Shown here: piece by piece, positions 1 through 9,189 of the stretch | Layout of the letters: every line of letters starts with the position of its first letter | Position numbering within the stretch: position 1 is the first letter of the stretch | Source of the DNA: Acinetobacter sp. XH1741 | Lineage (GTDB): Bacteria > Pseudomonadota > Gammaproteobacteria > Pseudomonadales > Moraxellaceae | NCBI RefSeq assembly: GCF_041021895.1 | Contig: NZ_CP157428.1 | Location: forward strand, 124,001-188,000 | DNA: 64,000 bases | Reading direction: 5' to 3' | Program-made: the position numbers and the translations under genes | The notes under the pieces: model-generated | What the model saw: only the letters and a program-made list of their open reading frames with translations | The model's database searches: none | Told to the model about the DNA's origin: nothing

Positions 1-468
1 AGTCAGGTTAAATGAACCCATTTTTTGACGATAATGAATTGAGCCGTCATAACTAAACTGAAGATCATTTAATAAGTTAAATAATACGGTATCAACTTTT
101 TCTGAACGTGCTGATGAAGTAAGCCCCAAACTGCCTTGTTCATTCGCAATTGCTGCGTATAAGGTCTGTTTCTGCGCTTTATTTAAAGTAACTTTTTGCT
201 CACGTAAATATTGATCTACTTTCTTTTGTAATTCAGCATCAAGTTTAGGTTTGTTCTCGGCTTTTACATTTTGTTTTGTTTGTGACGGGTCAACCGTGAT
301 TTTAAAGTTTCCGCGATAATCATAACTTGGGTATTCATACATCGCATTAACACTTTGTATGGCTTTTTGCTCTAAATTCGCAGATGCCACTTGTGGACGT
401 ACGCCATGCTGTGCACATGCCGTCAAACCCAAACTAAACAAACATAAACTGAGATATTTTAAATGCAT
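1..468 (-). CDS. Lipoprotein of unknown function (C-terminus beyond window)
   Basis: The reading frame is open from an ATG at 468 down to base 1, so at least 156 residues are present and the stop lies outside the window. The N-terminus is a lipoprotein signal peptide with lipobox LTAC (Cys18), which predicts an envelope lipid anchor. The mature part is hydrophilic and helix-prone, with a Lys/Gln-rich stretch around residues 70-105. I do not recognise the family. It is divergent from the acyl-CoA dehydrogenase gene at 725, with 256 bp between them. The partial coverage limits any functional call. Confidence 0.8.
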   Translation of the reverse strand, partial: MHLKYLSLCLFSLGLTACAQHGVRPQVASANLEQKAIQSVNAMYEYPSYDYRGNFKITVDPSQTKQNVKAENKPKLDAELQKKVDQYLREQKVTLNKAQKQTLYAAIANEQGSLGLTSSARSEKVDTVLFNLLNDLQFSYDGSIHYRQKMGSFNLT

Positions 469-724
469 AACTTTTTTTAAAACCTTATCGCTTTATCTTT
501 TCAGCAAAACTTGCTAAAAATAAAAAATTAGTTGTTTTTTCACATAAAAGTATAAGATCTGACTTTATCAGAAAATATAATTTCCAGTGTATTTATTTTC
601 GACAAAATTCGCTTTTCTGACACTCTTTTCGAGTGTGATTAACATTGTATTTTTATCATGCGAGTGAATAATCAAATCATCGATTCAGATAATCCCACAA
701 TGATTCAAAATTAGGATTAAAGCC

Positions 725-2548
725 ATGCCAGCATATAAAGCTCCCCTACACGATATCCGCTTCTTAATGAATGAAGTACTAGATTACCCTGCTCACTACA
801 AAACTTTATCAAACGGTGAAAATGCAGATCCAGATACAGTAGATATGATTCTTGAAGGTGCGGCAGATTATTGTGAAAACGTATTGTCACCTCTTAACCA
901 GTCTGGTGATGAAGAAGGTTGCCATTTTGACAACGGCGAAGTTAAAACACCAAAAGGGTTTAAAGAAGCTTATGACCAATTTGTAATGGGTGGTTGGCAA
1001 GGACTTTCTTATCCAGAAGAATTTGGTGGTCAAGGCCTCCCAATGTCTTTAAACCTCATTAAATCAGAGATGATGGGTACTGCAAACTGGTCATTTACCA
1101 TGTACCCAGGTTTAAGCTCAGGTTGTATGAACACTATTTTGCAATTCGGTACAGATGAGCAAAAGCAAACATATATGCCTAAACTTGTTGAAGGTACATG
1201 GAGCGGCACAATGTGCTTAACCGAACCTCAATGTGGTACAGACTTAGGTCAGGTTAAAACCAAAGCCGAACCTCAAGCTGACGGTACTTACAAAATCACG
1301 GGTACAAAAATCTTTATCTCTGCCGGTGAACACGATTTAACTGAAAACATCATTCACATCGTGCTTGCTCGCCTTCCAGATGCACCTGCGGGTACTCGTG
1401 GTATCTCATTATTCATCGTACCAAAATTTATGCCTACAGCTGATGGCGGTGTTGGTGAACGTAATACAGTAACTTGTGGTTCAATCGAACACAAAATGGG
1501 TATTCGTGCTTCAGCAACTGCTGTGTTGAATTTTGATAATGCAACAGGTTACCTAATTGGTGAAGTAAACAAAGGTTTACATGCCATGTTTACCTTCATG
1601 AATACAGCACGTATTGGTACGGCTGTTCAAGGTATTGCACATGCTGAGTTATCTTTCCAAGGTGCTCTACCGTATGCTAAAGACCGTATGTCTATGCGTG
1701 CGCTTTCTGGTAAGAAAGATCCAGACAAAGTTGCGGATGCAATCATTCACCATGCAGACGTACGTCGTATGCTCTTAACTCAAAAAGCAATCGCTGAAGG
1801 CGGTCGTTCAATGATTTACTACGCTGCTCAAATCGCTGACAAAATGACAGACGCTTTAACACGTGGTGATCAAGCTGCTTTTGAAGACTACGATGACAAA
1901 CTTGGCTTCTATACACCGATCTTAAAAGGTTTCTTAACTGAACTTGGTTTAGAAGCTGCGAATCACGGCATGCAAGTTTACGGCGGCCATGGTTATATTA
2001 AAGAATGGGGTATGGAACAAATCGCACGTGATGCACGTATTGCGACCCTATACGAAGGCACAACAGGCGTTCAGGCACTCGATTTGATTGGTCGTAAAGT
2101 GTTGTTAAGTTCAAAAGGTAAAGTGGTTCGTGAATATACTGCTGAAATCTTAAAATTCTGTGCTACACATGCTCGTAATAAATACTTACGTCGTTTCGCT
2201 TGGGATTTAACAAAGCTTTGTGCGCAGTGGAATACCTTAACAGTTCGTATCATGCTTGCTGCACGTAAAGACCGCGACATCGTATCTTCTGCTTCTGTCG
2301 ATTTCTTGATGTTCTCAGGCTATGTCATGATGGCTTACTTCTGGGCTCAACAGGCAGTTGTCGCTTCTGAGAAATTAGAGGCTGGTAATGGTCAAGAAAC
2401 TCCTGAATTCTATAAAGCAAAAATTAAAGTTGCTGATTTCTACTTCGACCGTTTACTACCACGTGCTCAAGGTCATGCAGAATCAATGGTGACCACATCT
2501 CGTACACTCACTTCATTACCTGTTGAACACTTTAGTTTCGACTACTAA
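725..2548 (+). CDS. Acyl-CoA dehydrogenase, four-domain DmdC/FadE-like type
   Basis: A 607-residue FAD enzyme that would oxidise an acyl-CoA thioester to the 2-enoyl-CoA. Domains in order: a short N-terminal cap (about 1-35), N domain (40-160), beta middle domain (about 160-280, with CLTEPQCGTDLG as FAD/substrate contact), helical C domain (285-450), and a C-terminal extension (about 470-600) typical of the 580-610 aa acyl-CoA and 3-methylmercaptopropionyl-CoA dehydrogenases. The catalytic base is likely Glu444 in LYEGTTGVQ. The gene appears monocistronic and ends at a strong terminator. Substrate chain length cannot be read from sequence; A. baumannii has several paralogs, so no symbol is given. 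Confidence 0.93.
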   Translation: MPAYKAPLHDIRFLMNEVLDYPAHYKTLSNGENADPDTVDMILEGAADYCENVLSPLNQSGDEEGCHFDNGEVKTPKGFKEAYDQFVMGGWQGLSYPEEFGGQGLPMSLNLIKSEMMGTANWSFTMYPGLSSGCMNTILQFGTDEQKQTYMPKLVEGTWSGTMCLTEPQCGTDLGQVKTKAEPQADGTYKITGTKIFISAGEHDLTENIIHIVLARLPDAPAGTRGISLFIVPKFMPTADGGVGERNTVTCGSIEHKMGIRASATAVLNFDNATGYLIGEVNKGLHAMFTFMNTARIGTAVQGIAHAELSFQGALPYAKDRMSMRALSGKKDPDKVADAIIHHADVRRMLLTQKAIAEGGRSMIYYAAQIADKMTDALTRGDQAAFEDYDDKLGFYTPILKGFLTELGLEAANHGMQVYGGHGYIKEWGMEQIARDARIATLYEGTTGVQALDLIGRKVLLSSKGKVVREYTAEILKFCATHARNKYLRRFAWDLTKLCAQWNTLTVRIMLAARKDRDIVSSASVDFLMFSGYVMMAYFWAQQAVVASEKLEAGNGQETPEFYKAKIKVADFYFDRLLPRAQGHAESMVTTSRTLTSLPVEHFSFDY

Positions 2549-2570
2549 TGACTTGTAAATACTGAAATTA

Positions 2571-2603
2571 AAAGAGCGCAATTTATATTGCGCTCTTTTT
2601 TAT
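2571..2603. terminator. Bidirectional intrinsic terminator
   Basis: A perfect 12-bp stem (2571-2582 with 2587-2598) has a TTAT loop, an A tract before it and a T tract after it. It lies between convergent genes, the acyl-CoA dehydrogenase and the lipoprotein at 2620, and can serve both. Confidence 0.9.
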
Positions 2604-2619
2604 TATATTAAAATTAACT

Positions 2620-3279
2620 CTATTCTTTTTTAAGGATATAAGCTTTTGTAGGAACAAAATAATTTTGTTCTAGAAACTCACGATTTTTACCATAATCACT
2701 ATAAAAGAGTTTTTCTACATTCACAGATAATAGTCGTGCTGAATCGATATTAAAGTAAAAATTCACATCTGATGTTGGACAATGAATAATTAGATCATGT
2801 TCTATGTCATCTACCTTCCACGTTAAAGTAGGACACAACTGATTTACAGCAGCACTTTTAGAACCATCTTTAGTACCTATACGCCCGTAATGGATTACGT
2901 TCCAATAAGCAGAGCCGTCCGCTAATAAATTTAAAATGTATTCAGCTTCACCGCTCTCACAATCGGCAAAAGTATCTGCACAAGATATTCGCGTATGGTA
3001 GCGACCAACGTATTGTAAGGATGTCCCTGACAATTTCTGTATTTGGTCTTGTGAATTATTCGGTAGAAAAGTCCGCCCGGCTACATCATCTAAAGTTTTT
3101 ACTGCCGAATTATTTTTTATTGAATTATTTTCATGCTTAGAAGCCGTCGTAGATACAGGGGAATGATCTTTCGATTCCGTATGGTTTACATCACAGGCAC
3201 TTAACCCTATACCTAGGATAATCATCAAACCTAAATGCTTTATTACAAAACCAGACTGCTTCAAAGATATATACATCAT
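2620..3279 (-). CDS. Lipoprotein of unknown function
   Basis: A 219-residue protein with a hydrophobic signal segment and lipobox LSAC (Cys29), so probably an outer- or inner-membrane lipoprotein. A Ser/His/Asn-rich linker (about 30-60) precedes a compact region with paired cysteines (ISCADTFADCESG, NQLCPTL, IIHCPTS), which suggests disulfides in the periplasm. A start at Met2 is equally possible. I do not recognise the family. It shares the 2571-2603 terminator with the convergent dehydrogenase gene. Confidence 0.8.
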   Translation of the reverse strand: MMYISLKQSGFVIKHLGLMIILGIGLSACDVNHTESKDHSPVSTTASKHENNSIKNNSAVKTLDDVAGRTFLPNNSQDQIQKLSGTSLQYVGRYHTRISCADTFADCESGEAEYILNLLADGSAYWNVIHYGRIGTKDGSKSAAVNQLCPTLTWKVDDIEHDLIIHCPTSDVNFYFNIDSARLLSVNVEKLFYSDYGKNREFLEQNYFVPTKAYILKKE

Positions 3280-3521
3280 TTAAGTACGACAGCAATGTTA
3301 CAAGTTTATCTTTAATCCAAGACGTATTTACTCATATTAAAGAGTTTTAGCCCTGAAAAAGTGCATTTTAGTTGATGTTTCTTTCATTCCCTTAAATCGT
3401 TTACATATTTTAACTATTTTTAGTTTGAGTAAGGTTTAATTCATTAATTTTGACTCCATATTTCTATTAACCAAGTGAATAAATGATTGCTTGTAACTTA
3501 TATATATTTTAGGAGAAATAA

Positions 3522-3776
3522 ATGGCCAATTCTGGTTTATATCGCTCGAACCGACAAAGCATGATCGCCGGTGTAATGGGCGGTATTGCTGAACGTTTTG
3601 GTTGGAACGCAAATTTATTACGCATTATTTTCGTGTTGGTTTCGGTAATGAGTGCGGCTTTCCCAGGAATTTTAGTGTACTTGGTTTTATGGTTAGTGAT
3701 TCCAAAAAGACAACCTGAACAAGTCCAAGGTTATCAACAACCTGTTCGTACTGTACGAGAAGAACAAATCCATTAA
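3522..3776 (+). CDS. PspC-domain small membrane protein
   Basis: 84 residues that are almost entirely a PspC domain (about 5-62): a basic N-terminus and the motif GVMGGIAERFGW followed by one long hydrophobic segment ending in VIPK. PspC proteins are inner-membrane components linked to envelope-stress sensing. Here there is no pspA or pspB beside it, so the classical phage-shock role is uncertain. A good Shine-Dalgarno (AGGAG) sits 7 nt before the ATG, and a strong terminator follows the stop, so it is transcribed alone. Confidence 0.88.
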   Translation: MANSGLYRSNRQSMIAGVMGGIAERFGWNANLLRIIFVLVSVMSAAFPGILVYLVLWLVIPKRQPEQVQGYQQPVRTVREEQIH

Positions 3777-3797
3777 GTAACTTAGTTTATTTTGGTC

Positions 3798-3835
3798 GCT
3801 ACGGTTGCATCCCCTAATCAACCGTAGCTTTTTTT
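3798..3835 (+). terminator. Intrinsic terminator after the PspC gene
   Basis: A perfect 10-bp GC-rich stem (3798-3807 with 3819-3828) with an 11-nt loop is followed by seven T residues. Confidence 0.9.
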
Positions 3836-3845
3836 ATTCTGAAAA

Positions 3846-4946
3846 TCACAACTTACGATTTAACTGTTGCTGTAAAGCCGCAATCATATCTGCACGACTA
3901 ATTATTCCAATCAGTTTACTTTCCTTGACCACAGGAATGTAGTTAAACGACTTTTCAACAAAATATGGCACAAGATCTTGGATAGGTTGGGTTGGTAATA
4001 CAGTGACCACTCGACGGCTCATAATCTGCTTTACATAATGCTGCCAAGAGTTTCTTGGATCAGCTGCGCCTTTAAACCATTCTACAACTTCATACAAAGC
4101 CAAGGTCCCTACCAAATGATTGTCTGCATTCACTACAGGCAAACTCATCAGATTTTCATGCTTAAATTTATCTAATGCTTGATGAATATCGTCATCTTCA
4201 TGCAACTTAATCACATCACGGCTCATAATATCTTGACAGATATATTGGTTCACCATGCGTTCATTGGCATGTTCTTGCGCTTCTAAAATGATTCTTTCTA
4301 AGTCGTACTGGCTGATATCTAATAGTTCAGTGTGATGCTCTAATGCGTATTCAATATCTTTTGGCTGAATCGATACCTTTTGGGTAGGTGTTGGATCTTT
4401 AGTACGTTCATTTAAATGCGCAGTCACTGGATAATGCCGCCCAATGAGTTTATTAAAGAAAATAGCAAAACCAAGTAAAAGTAACGAGTTGAGTAAAACC
4501 GGATAAAAAACGAAATAAAAACCTAACTTATGGATGGCTGCACCACCCAGCACAGCCGTAATCGCAACCGCTCCACTCGGTGGATGTAACGAGTCGGTGG
4601 TCATCATTAGGAATATGGCAAGCCCTACCGCCACACTAAAAGCCGTAGTTAAATCAGGAATCCACTGTGCACAAGCAACGCCAATAATACCTGCTAGCGT
4701 ATTACCAACAATGATATTCCACGGTTGAGCCAATGGGCTGTTCGGCACAGCAAACAACAAAACAGATGAAGCGCCCATTGGGGCAATGTACCAAGCATTA
4801 ATTCCGCCAAGAACATACCAGCTAATTAAGGAAGAAATTGCTAAACCACATAGCGCTCCTACGCCACAAAGCAACCGTTCTTTTAGTGGTAAAACCTTAA
4901 AATTTGGCTTTAAAATCTGTAACCATTCTGGCTGTATAACACTCAC
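3846..4946 (-). CDS. HPP family membrane protein with C-terminal CBS pair
   Basis: 366 residues. The first half (about 20-170) holds an HPP domain with several transmembrane helices, including the motif DSLHPPSGAVAI that names the family. A hydrophilic linker follows, then two CBS domains (about 235-300 and 305-365), which normally bind adenine nucleotides. Some HPP proteins are nitrite carriers in plastids and cyanobacteria; the bacterial substrate is not established. The CBS pair suggests activity gated by ATP/AMP or a similar ligand. No neighbour gives a pathway clue. Confidence 0.88.
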   Translation of the reverse strand: MSVIQPEWLQILKPNFKVLPLKERLLCGVGALCGLAISSLISWYVLGGINAWYIAPMGASSVLLFAVPNSPLAQPWNIIVGNTLAGIIGVACAQWIPDLTTAFSVAVGLAIFLMMTTDSLHPPSGAVAITAVLGGAAIHKLGFYFVFYPVLLNSLLLLGFAIFFNKLIGRHYPVTAHLNERTKDPTPTQKVSIQPKDIEYALEHHTELLDISQYDLERIILEAQEHANERMVNQYICQDIMSRDVIKLHEDDDIHQALDKFKHENLMSLPVVNADNHLVGTLALYEVVEWFKGAADPRNSWQHYVKQIMSRRVVTVLPTQPIQDLVPYFVEKSFNYIPVVKESKLIGIISRADMIAALQQQLNRKL

Positions 4947-4966
4947 AGTACACCTTTGGGGATATG

Positions 4967-4982
4967 CCGTTATTTATAACGG
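4967..4982. promoter_or_regulatory. 16-bp palindrome upstream of the HPP-CBS gene
   Basis: A perfect inverted repeat (CCGTTAT-TT-ATAACGG) lies about 20 bp upstream of the HPP-CBS start codon, a position suited to an operator. The regulator is unknown, and chance occurrence in AT-rich DNA cannot be excluded. Confidence 0.35.
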
Positions 4983-5078
4983 GCAAAAGTATACGCCCAA
5001 AGCCACATAAAGTGCATTTAAATTATATCTTTTAATGTTCAGAGAACTTCTTGAAGGTATTCTTACTATTTTAAGGTT

Positions 5079-5876
5079 TTAATATTCCATCATTTTTTCA
5101 TTTAAGTAGCGCCAGTAACGTTTTGGCAAATACTGCACGTGAAGTTTTATATTCTGGCGTTCTGTAATATTGACGCTATCAAAATAATCTTTCCAAAGCT
5201 GATCATATAAGACCTCTTGCTCATCTAGCTCAAGCTGAAAGCTTTGACTCATTCCATTTTTTAAATTACGGTCAATGTCAAAAGCTTCGAGTGAAACTTC
5301 ATGTACTTCTCTTAAGTCATAATAAATACCAAACTTACGTTGCTCGTCATAAATCAGCCAGCGTTGGTCTTGATAACGCCGTTTAAAATGTGGCTGAATA
5401 AGGGGTAAAACATTAAAATCTGGGCGTACTAAACTTAAAAAAAGCTCATCTTTGGTTTTTTTAAAACGAATAAAAGCTTCCATTCGATGCTTCTCACGTC
5501 CCACCTTTTTCGTCCACTGTGCAATCGCTAAAACACTAGGATTTGAATAATCTTTTTCTACAGACGAATGGCTAGTAAACACATAAATACAGTAGTTAAA
5601 TAAATGTTGATAGGCATCTAAAGATTCAGACAAATAGGCAAAATAAAATTGTCTTAATGAAGAAGATAAAAGCTTGTTTTGTAGCGCAGACCAAACACGT
5701 TCAGCATGGTGCTCGTTATTTGCAACCTCAATTTTATCGGTAAATAAGCCATGTTGAGCCGCATCATTTAAACAGAGTCTGACCTTTAATTCTTTAAACT
5801 GAAATGCACGAAACACACAACTCAGTAGCCCCACCATTGAACCATCAAAATAGTAAGCGACTTCCTCATTAAACAT
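5079..5876 (-). CDS. TIGR03915-family putative DNA repair protein
   Basis: 265 residues matching the TIGR03915 family (DUF4130 core), recognised by the opening YYFDGSMVGLLSCVF and by its partner. The family almost always sits directly after a radical SAM/HhH protein of TIGR03916 and is presumed to act with it on DNA; some describe it as uracil-DNA-glycosylase-like. No enzymatic role is proven. Its ATG lies only 2 nt after the stop of the upstream partner, indicating translational coupling. No terminator is obvious after it. Confidence 0.85.
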   Translation of the reverse strand: MFNEEVAYYFDGSMVGLLSCVFRAFQFKELKVRLCLNDAAQHGLFTDKIEVANNEHHAERVWSALQNKLLSSSLRQFYFAYLSESLDAYQHLFNYCIYVFTSHSSVEKDYSNPSVLAIAQWTKKVGREKHRMEAFIRFKKTKDELFLSLVRPDFNVLPLIQPHFKRRYQDQRWLIYDEQRKFGIYYDLREVHEVSLEAFDIDRNLKNGMSQSFQLELDEQEVLYDQLWKDYFDSVNITERQNIKLHVQYLPKRYWRYLNEKMMEY

Positions 5877-5878
5877 GG

Positions 5879-7141
5879 CTAAAACCCAAGACTTAATTGT
5901 GGCGAGAGTTGCTGCACATATTTAGAAGATCCCTGCGTTAAAATCTGCTGTCGAATGTACCCTGAAGATAACTCTTTTTGGAATTTTGGACTGTCTTCAC
6001 AGCGAATAAAGTATTTGGCACGCTGGTAAGCCACACCGAGTTTTTTAAGTAAATCGATATGGATTTTACCAAAACGACGAGCCTGCACAATTTTCTTGGC
6101 CGATTTCACCCCTATACCCGGCACACGTAAAATCATTTGATAATCTGCACGGTTTAAATCTACTGGAAACTGTTCAGGATGCCTTAAGGCCCAGCTTAGT
6201 TTAGGGTCTACATCAAGATCCAAATTTGGATGTTTTTCATTGACGATTTCATTGACTTCAAAACCGTAAAAACGCATCAACCAATCACTTTGATAGAGTC
6301 TGTTTTCCCGTAATAATGGCGGCGCAGAACCAACTGCTGGCAAGTAATTATTTTCGGTATTAATTGGGATATAACCCGAAAAATAGACGCGCTTGAGTTT
6401 AAATTCTTTATAGTGCTTGTCTGCCATAAACAAAACATCTTGATCTGACTCTTGATGAGCACCTACGACCATTTGGGTGGTCTGCCCTGCTGGTACATAT
6501 TTTGGTACATGCTTAATGATTTGACGTTCATCTTTAAGCTGAATGAGTCTGTCACGGACTAGTCCTAAATCTTTTTGTACTTCCTGATGTGATTTTTCTG
6601 GCGCAAAAGTCTTTAGCCCAATCTCGGTTGGCATCTCTAAATTAATACTCATACGGTCAGCATATAAACCTGCTTCATGAATTAGTTCAGGCGATGCTCC
6701 GGGTATGGTTTTTAAATGAATATAACCATTAAAATTTTCTTCAAGGCGCAATTTCTTCACGACTTGAAGCATACGCTCCATCGTATGATCGGCTGATTTA
6801 AAAATGCCCGAGCTTAAAAATAAGCCTTCGATATAATTACGGCGGTAAAAATTAATAGTTAAGTCTACGACCTCTTGCACCGTAAATGCTGCACGCTGAA
6901 CGTCATTAGAACGGCGTGAAACACAGTAGGCACAGTCAAAAATACAGACATTACTAAATAGAATTTTTAAGAGAGATACACAGCGGCCATCTTCAGTATA
7001 GCTATGGCAAATCCCCGAATGACTGGCATCTCCCAAACCTTTATCTTTATTTTTACGGTCACTGCCACTTGATGAACAAGACACATCATATTTAGCAGCA
7101 TCAGCAAGAATTTGTAGTTTTTCTCGAATGCGATCAGACAT
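5879..7141 (-). CDS. Putative DNA modification/repair radical SAM protein (TIGR03916)
   Basis: 420 residues. The radical SAM cluster motif is Cys66-x3-Cys70-x2-Cys73, so a 4Fe-4S cluster and SAM cleavage are expected. Extra cysteines just upstream (Cys45, Cys54) are conserved-looking. Near residues 335-365 is a helix-hairpin-helix (RVPGIGVKSAKKIV), a typical DNA-binding element. Family knowledge: a widespread, uncharacterised two-gene unit with TIGR03915, thought to repair or modify DNA. The reaction is unknown. The pair forms a bicistronic operon reading leftwards. Confidence 0.88.
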   Translation of the reverse strand: MSDRIREKLQILADAAKYDVSCSSSGSDRKNKDKGLGDASHSGICHSYTEDGRCVSLLKILFSNVCIFDCAYCVSRRSNDVQRAAFTVQEVVDLTINFYRRNYIEGLFLSSGIFKSADHTMERMLQVVKKLRLEENFNGYIHLKTIPGASPELIHEAGLYADRMSINLEMPTEIGLKTFAPEKSHQEVQKDLGLVRDRLIQLKDERQIIKHVPKYVPAGQTTQMVVGAHQESDQDVLFMADKHYKEFKLKRVYFSGYIPINTENNYLPAVGSAPPLLRENRLYQSDWLMRFYGFEVNEIVNEKHPNLDLDVDPKLSWALRHPEQFPVDLNRADYQMILRVPGIGVKSAKKIVQARRFGKIHIDLLKKLGVAYQRAKYFIRCEDSPKFQKELSSGYIRQQILTQGSSKYVQQLSPQLSLGF

Positions 7142-7250
7142 ATCAAACGACTCATTTATGGCATCGTTTAAAAAATATCATTTCGCATGCGTAAATTTAA
7201 TCCAGTGAAGTACGCTCAGCGTCATGAGGTGACGTTTAAATTGAACTGGC

Positions 7251-7667
7251 TTAATTAACGTATTCTTCTAATTGCTTTACACGCTTTGCATACTCCTGCA
7301 TTGGGCAATATGAATACATCGGTGAGCCAATGTATGAACCTGCATTACTACATTCTTGATCTACATAAGCTTTCCAGAGTCGCTGAGATTTTAAAATATT
7401 TTGGTAACGCTCTGGCTGTTTGTATTCTTCGCTTTGTGCACGAATTTGATCAATGAGAGCAACAATTTTTTCCTCATAAGTCTTTTTAGCTTGTTCAGAA
7501 CAGCTATGCACGACCATGTTATTAATGCTTTCAAGCTTCATTTCTTTAATAGTCTGGTCTACGCATTGACTGTATTCATCTTGCTCATCAGGCTCGGTTT
7601 GTGCGTATAGCCATGGACTATAAAAAAGGCTGGATAAAACAATGAGTTTGCAGCAAAATTTCAACAT
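7251..7667 (-). CDS. LprI-like (DUF1311) periplasmic protein
   Basis: 138 residues with a cleavable signal peptide (to about residue 23, ...YAQTE). The mature protein carries four cysteines arranged as in the DUF1311/LprI fold (SQCVD, HSCSE, QECSN, YCPMQE) and the motif LWKAYVDQEC. Family members in mycobacteria inhibit lysozyme, but many proteobacterial members have no known role. Expected location is the periplasm, with two disulfides. It is transcribed away from the small membrane-protein gene at 7697. Confidence 0.8.
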   Translation of the reverse strand: MLKFCCKLIVLSSLFYSPWLYAQTEPDEQDEYSQCVDQTIKEMKLESINNMVVHSCSEQAKKTYEEKIVALIDQIRAQSEEYKQPERYQNILKSQRLWKAYVDQECSNAGSYIGSPMYSYCPMQEYAKRVKQLEEYVN

Positions 7668-7696
7668 AACTTCTTCTCATTTCTATAATTTTTAAT

Positions 7697-8122
7697 ATGC
7701 TTCAATATAACAAAAAAACGATTATTCGCGCACTTGCGCTTGCGCCCATCCCATTGCTGAGTTTATCTGCCTTAGGAGTAATGACATTAAATGCTGAATT
7801 TAGCTTTTATTCGATTGGAGTTATTTTTCTAGCCCATTTCTTATTTTATTTACTTTTTTATGGCGTTCTGATTATTCCTTTCGCATATATCATTTCATAT
7901 TTTCTTGCCCGTAAAAATGGTTTAAATCTGATGAGCATTTTCGTCAGCGCAACTGCAATCTGGATTTTGATTAGCCCTATTGCACGTTTGATTTTTGTCG
8001 GATCATTCCCATCTCCTTGGTGGCATATTTATAAGATCTACAGTTTTTATCTCATGATTTTATTTACCAGCTTTTGCTACTGGTTAAGCTTGAAGTGGCT
8101 AAGCCGAAAACAAATAGGCTAA
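7697..8122 (+). CDS. Small four-helix inner-membrane protein
   Basis: 141 residues with four predicted transmembrane helices (about 10-30, 37-65, 78-98 and 110-132), short loops and a basic C-terminus (KWLSRKQ). There are no conserved charged motifs in the membrane and I do not recognise a family. The divergent LprI-like gene starts only 29 bp away, so the two promoters must be packed tightly or overlap the coding ends. Confidence 0.7.
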   Translation: MLQYNKKTIIRALALAPIPLLSLSALGVMTLNAEFSFYSIGVIFLAHFLFYLLFYGVLIIPFAYIISYFLARKNGLNLMSIFVSATAIWILISPIARLIFVGSFPSPWWHIYKIYSFYLMILFTSFCYWLSLKWLSRKQIG

Positions 8123-8134
8123 TCATGCATTCCT

Positions 8135-8164
8135 TTGATTAAGCCTTTGCCACTCCCCTATAAA
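8135..8164 (+). promoter_or_regulatory. Sigma-70-type promoter for glyQS
   Basis: A -35 box TTGATT (8135-8140) and a -10 box TATAAA (8159-8164) are separated by 18 bp, about 47 bp upstream of the glyQ ATG. Nothing suggests a T-box or other leader control. Confidence 0.6.
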
Positions 8165-8211
8165 ATCCTTATACTTAGGGGCAATTTTTCTCATAAATTC
8201 GTGGATGCTAC

Positions 8212-9189
8212 ATGAGTCGCGCCATCTCGCATATTGATACATTTCAGGGTTTAATTCTTGCCCTACAAAATTACTGGGCCGAACAAGGCTGCGTCGTATT
8301 ACAACCTTACGACATGGAAATGGGCGCTGGAACATTCCACACCGCAACATTCTTACGTGCTTTAGGGCCTGAGACTTGGAACGCGGCATACGTTCAACCT
8401 TCACGTCGTCCAAAAGATGGCCGCTATGGTGAAAACCCGAACCGTTTGCAACACTACTACCAGTTCCAAGTGGTACTTAAGCCAAACCCAGACAACATCC
8501 AACAGCTATATCTTGATTCTTTAAAAGCAATCGGGATTGATACGCTTACTCACGATATCCGTTTCGTAGAAGACAACTGGGAATCTCCAACTCTTGGGGC
8601 TTGGGGCTTAGGTTGGGAAGTTTGGCTTAACGGTATGGAAGTAACTCAGTTTACTTACTTCCAACAAGTGGGTGGCGTTGAATGTTACCCAGTAACAGGC
8701 GAAATCACTTACGGTTTAGAACGTCTTGCCATGTATCTTCAAGGTGTTGACTCGGTTTATGACCTTGTTTGGACCAAAGGCCAATTTGGTACTGTGACTT
8801 ACGGCGACGTATTCCATCAAAATGAAGTTGAGCAATCGACTTATAACTTTGAATACGCTCCAGTTGAAAAACTATTTGAACTGTTTGATTTCTACGAGTC
8901 AGAAGCAAACCGTTTAATTGAAGCAAAACTTTCTCTTCCTGCTTATGAGCAAGTGGTTAAAGCGTCTCATACCTTTAACTTGCTTGATGCACGTGGCGCA
9001 ATTTCTGTAACTGAACGTCAACGTTACATTTTACGTGTACGTACTTTAGCGCGTGCTATTGCACAAAGTTATGTACAAGCACGTGCAGAGCTTGGCTTCC
9101 CAATGGCAGAACCACACTTACGTGATGAAGTATTGGCACAGTTAAAAGCACAAGCTGAAAGTGAAGCAGCAAAGGCGGAGAAAAACTAA
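8212..9189 (+). CDS. glyQ: Glycyl-tRNA synthetase alpha subunit
   Basis: 325 residues, the class II catalytic subunit of the alpha2-beta2 bacterial GlyRS that charges tRNA-Gly in the cytosol. Recognised by [31 protein letters not shown] and [19 protein letters not shown], which line the glycyl-adenylate site. The length is slightly above the common 290-305 because of an Ala/Glu-rich tail. Its stop codon overlaps the glyS start by one base (TAATG), so the subunits are coupled in translation. Confidence 0.98.
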   Translation: MSRAISHIDTFQGLILALQNYWAEQGCVVLQPYDMEMGAGTFHTATFLRALGPETWNAAYVQPSRRPKDGRYGENPNRLQHYYQFQVVLKPNPDNIQQLYLDSLKAIGIDTLTHDIRFVEDNWESPTLGAWGLGWEVWLNGMEVTQFTYFQQVGGVECYPVTGEITYGLERLAMYLQGVDSVYDLVWTKGQFGTVTYGDVFHQNEVEQSTYNFEYAPVEKLFELFDFYESEANRLIEAKLSLPAYEQVVKASHTFNLLDARGAISVTERQRYILRVRTLARAIAQSYVQARAELGFPMAEPHLRDEVLAQLKAQAESEAAKAEKN

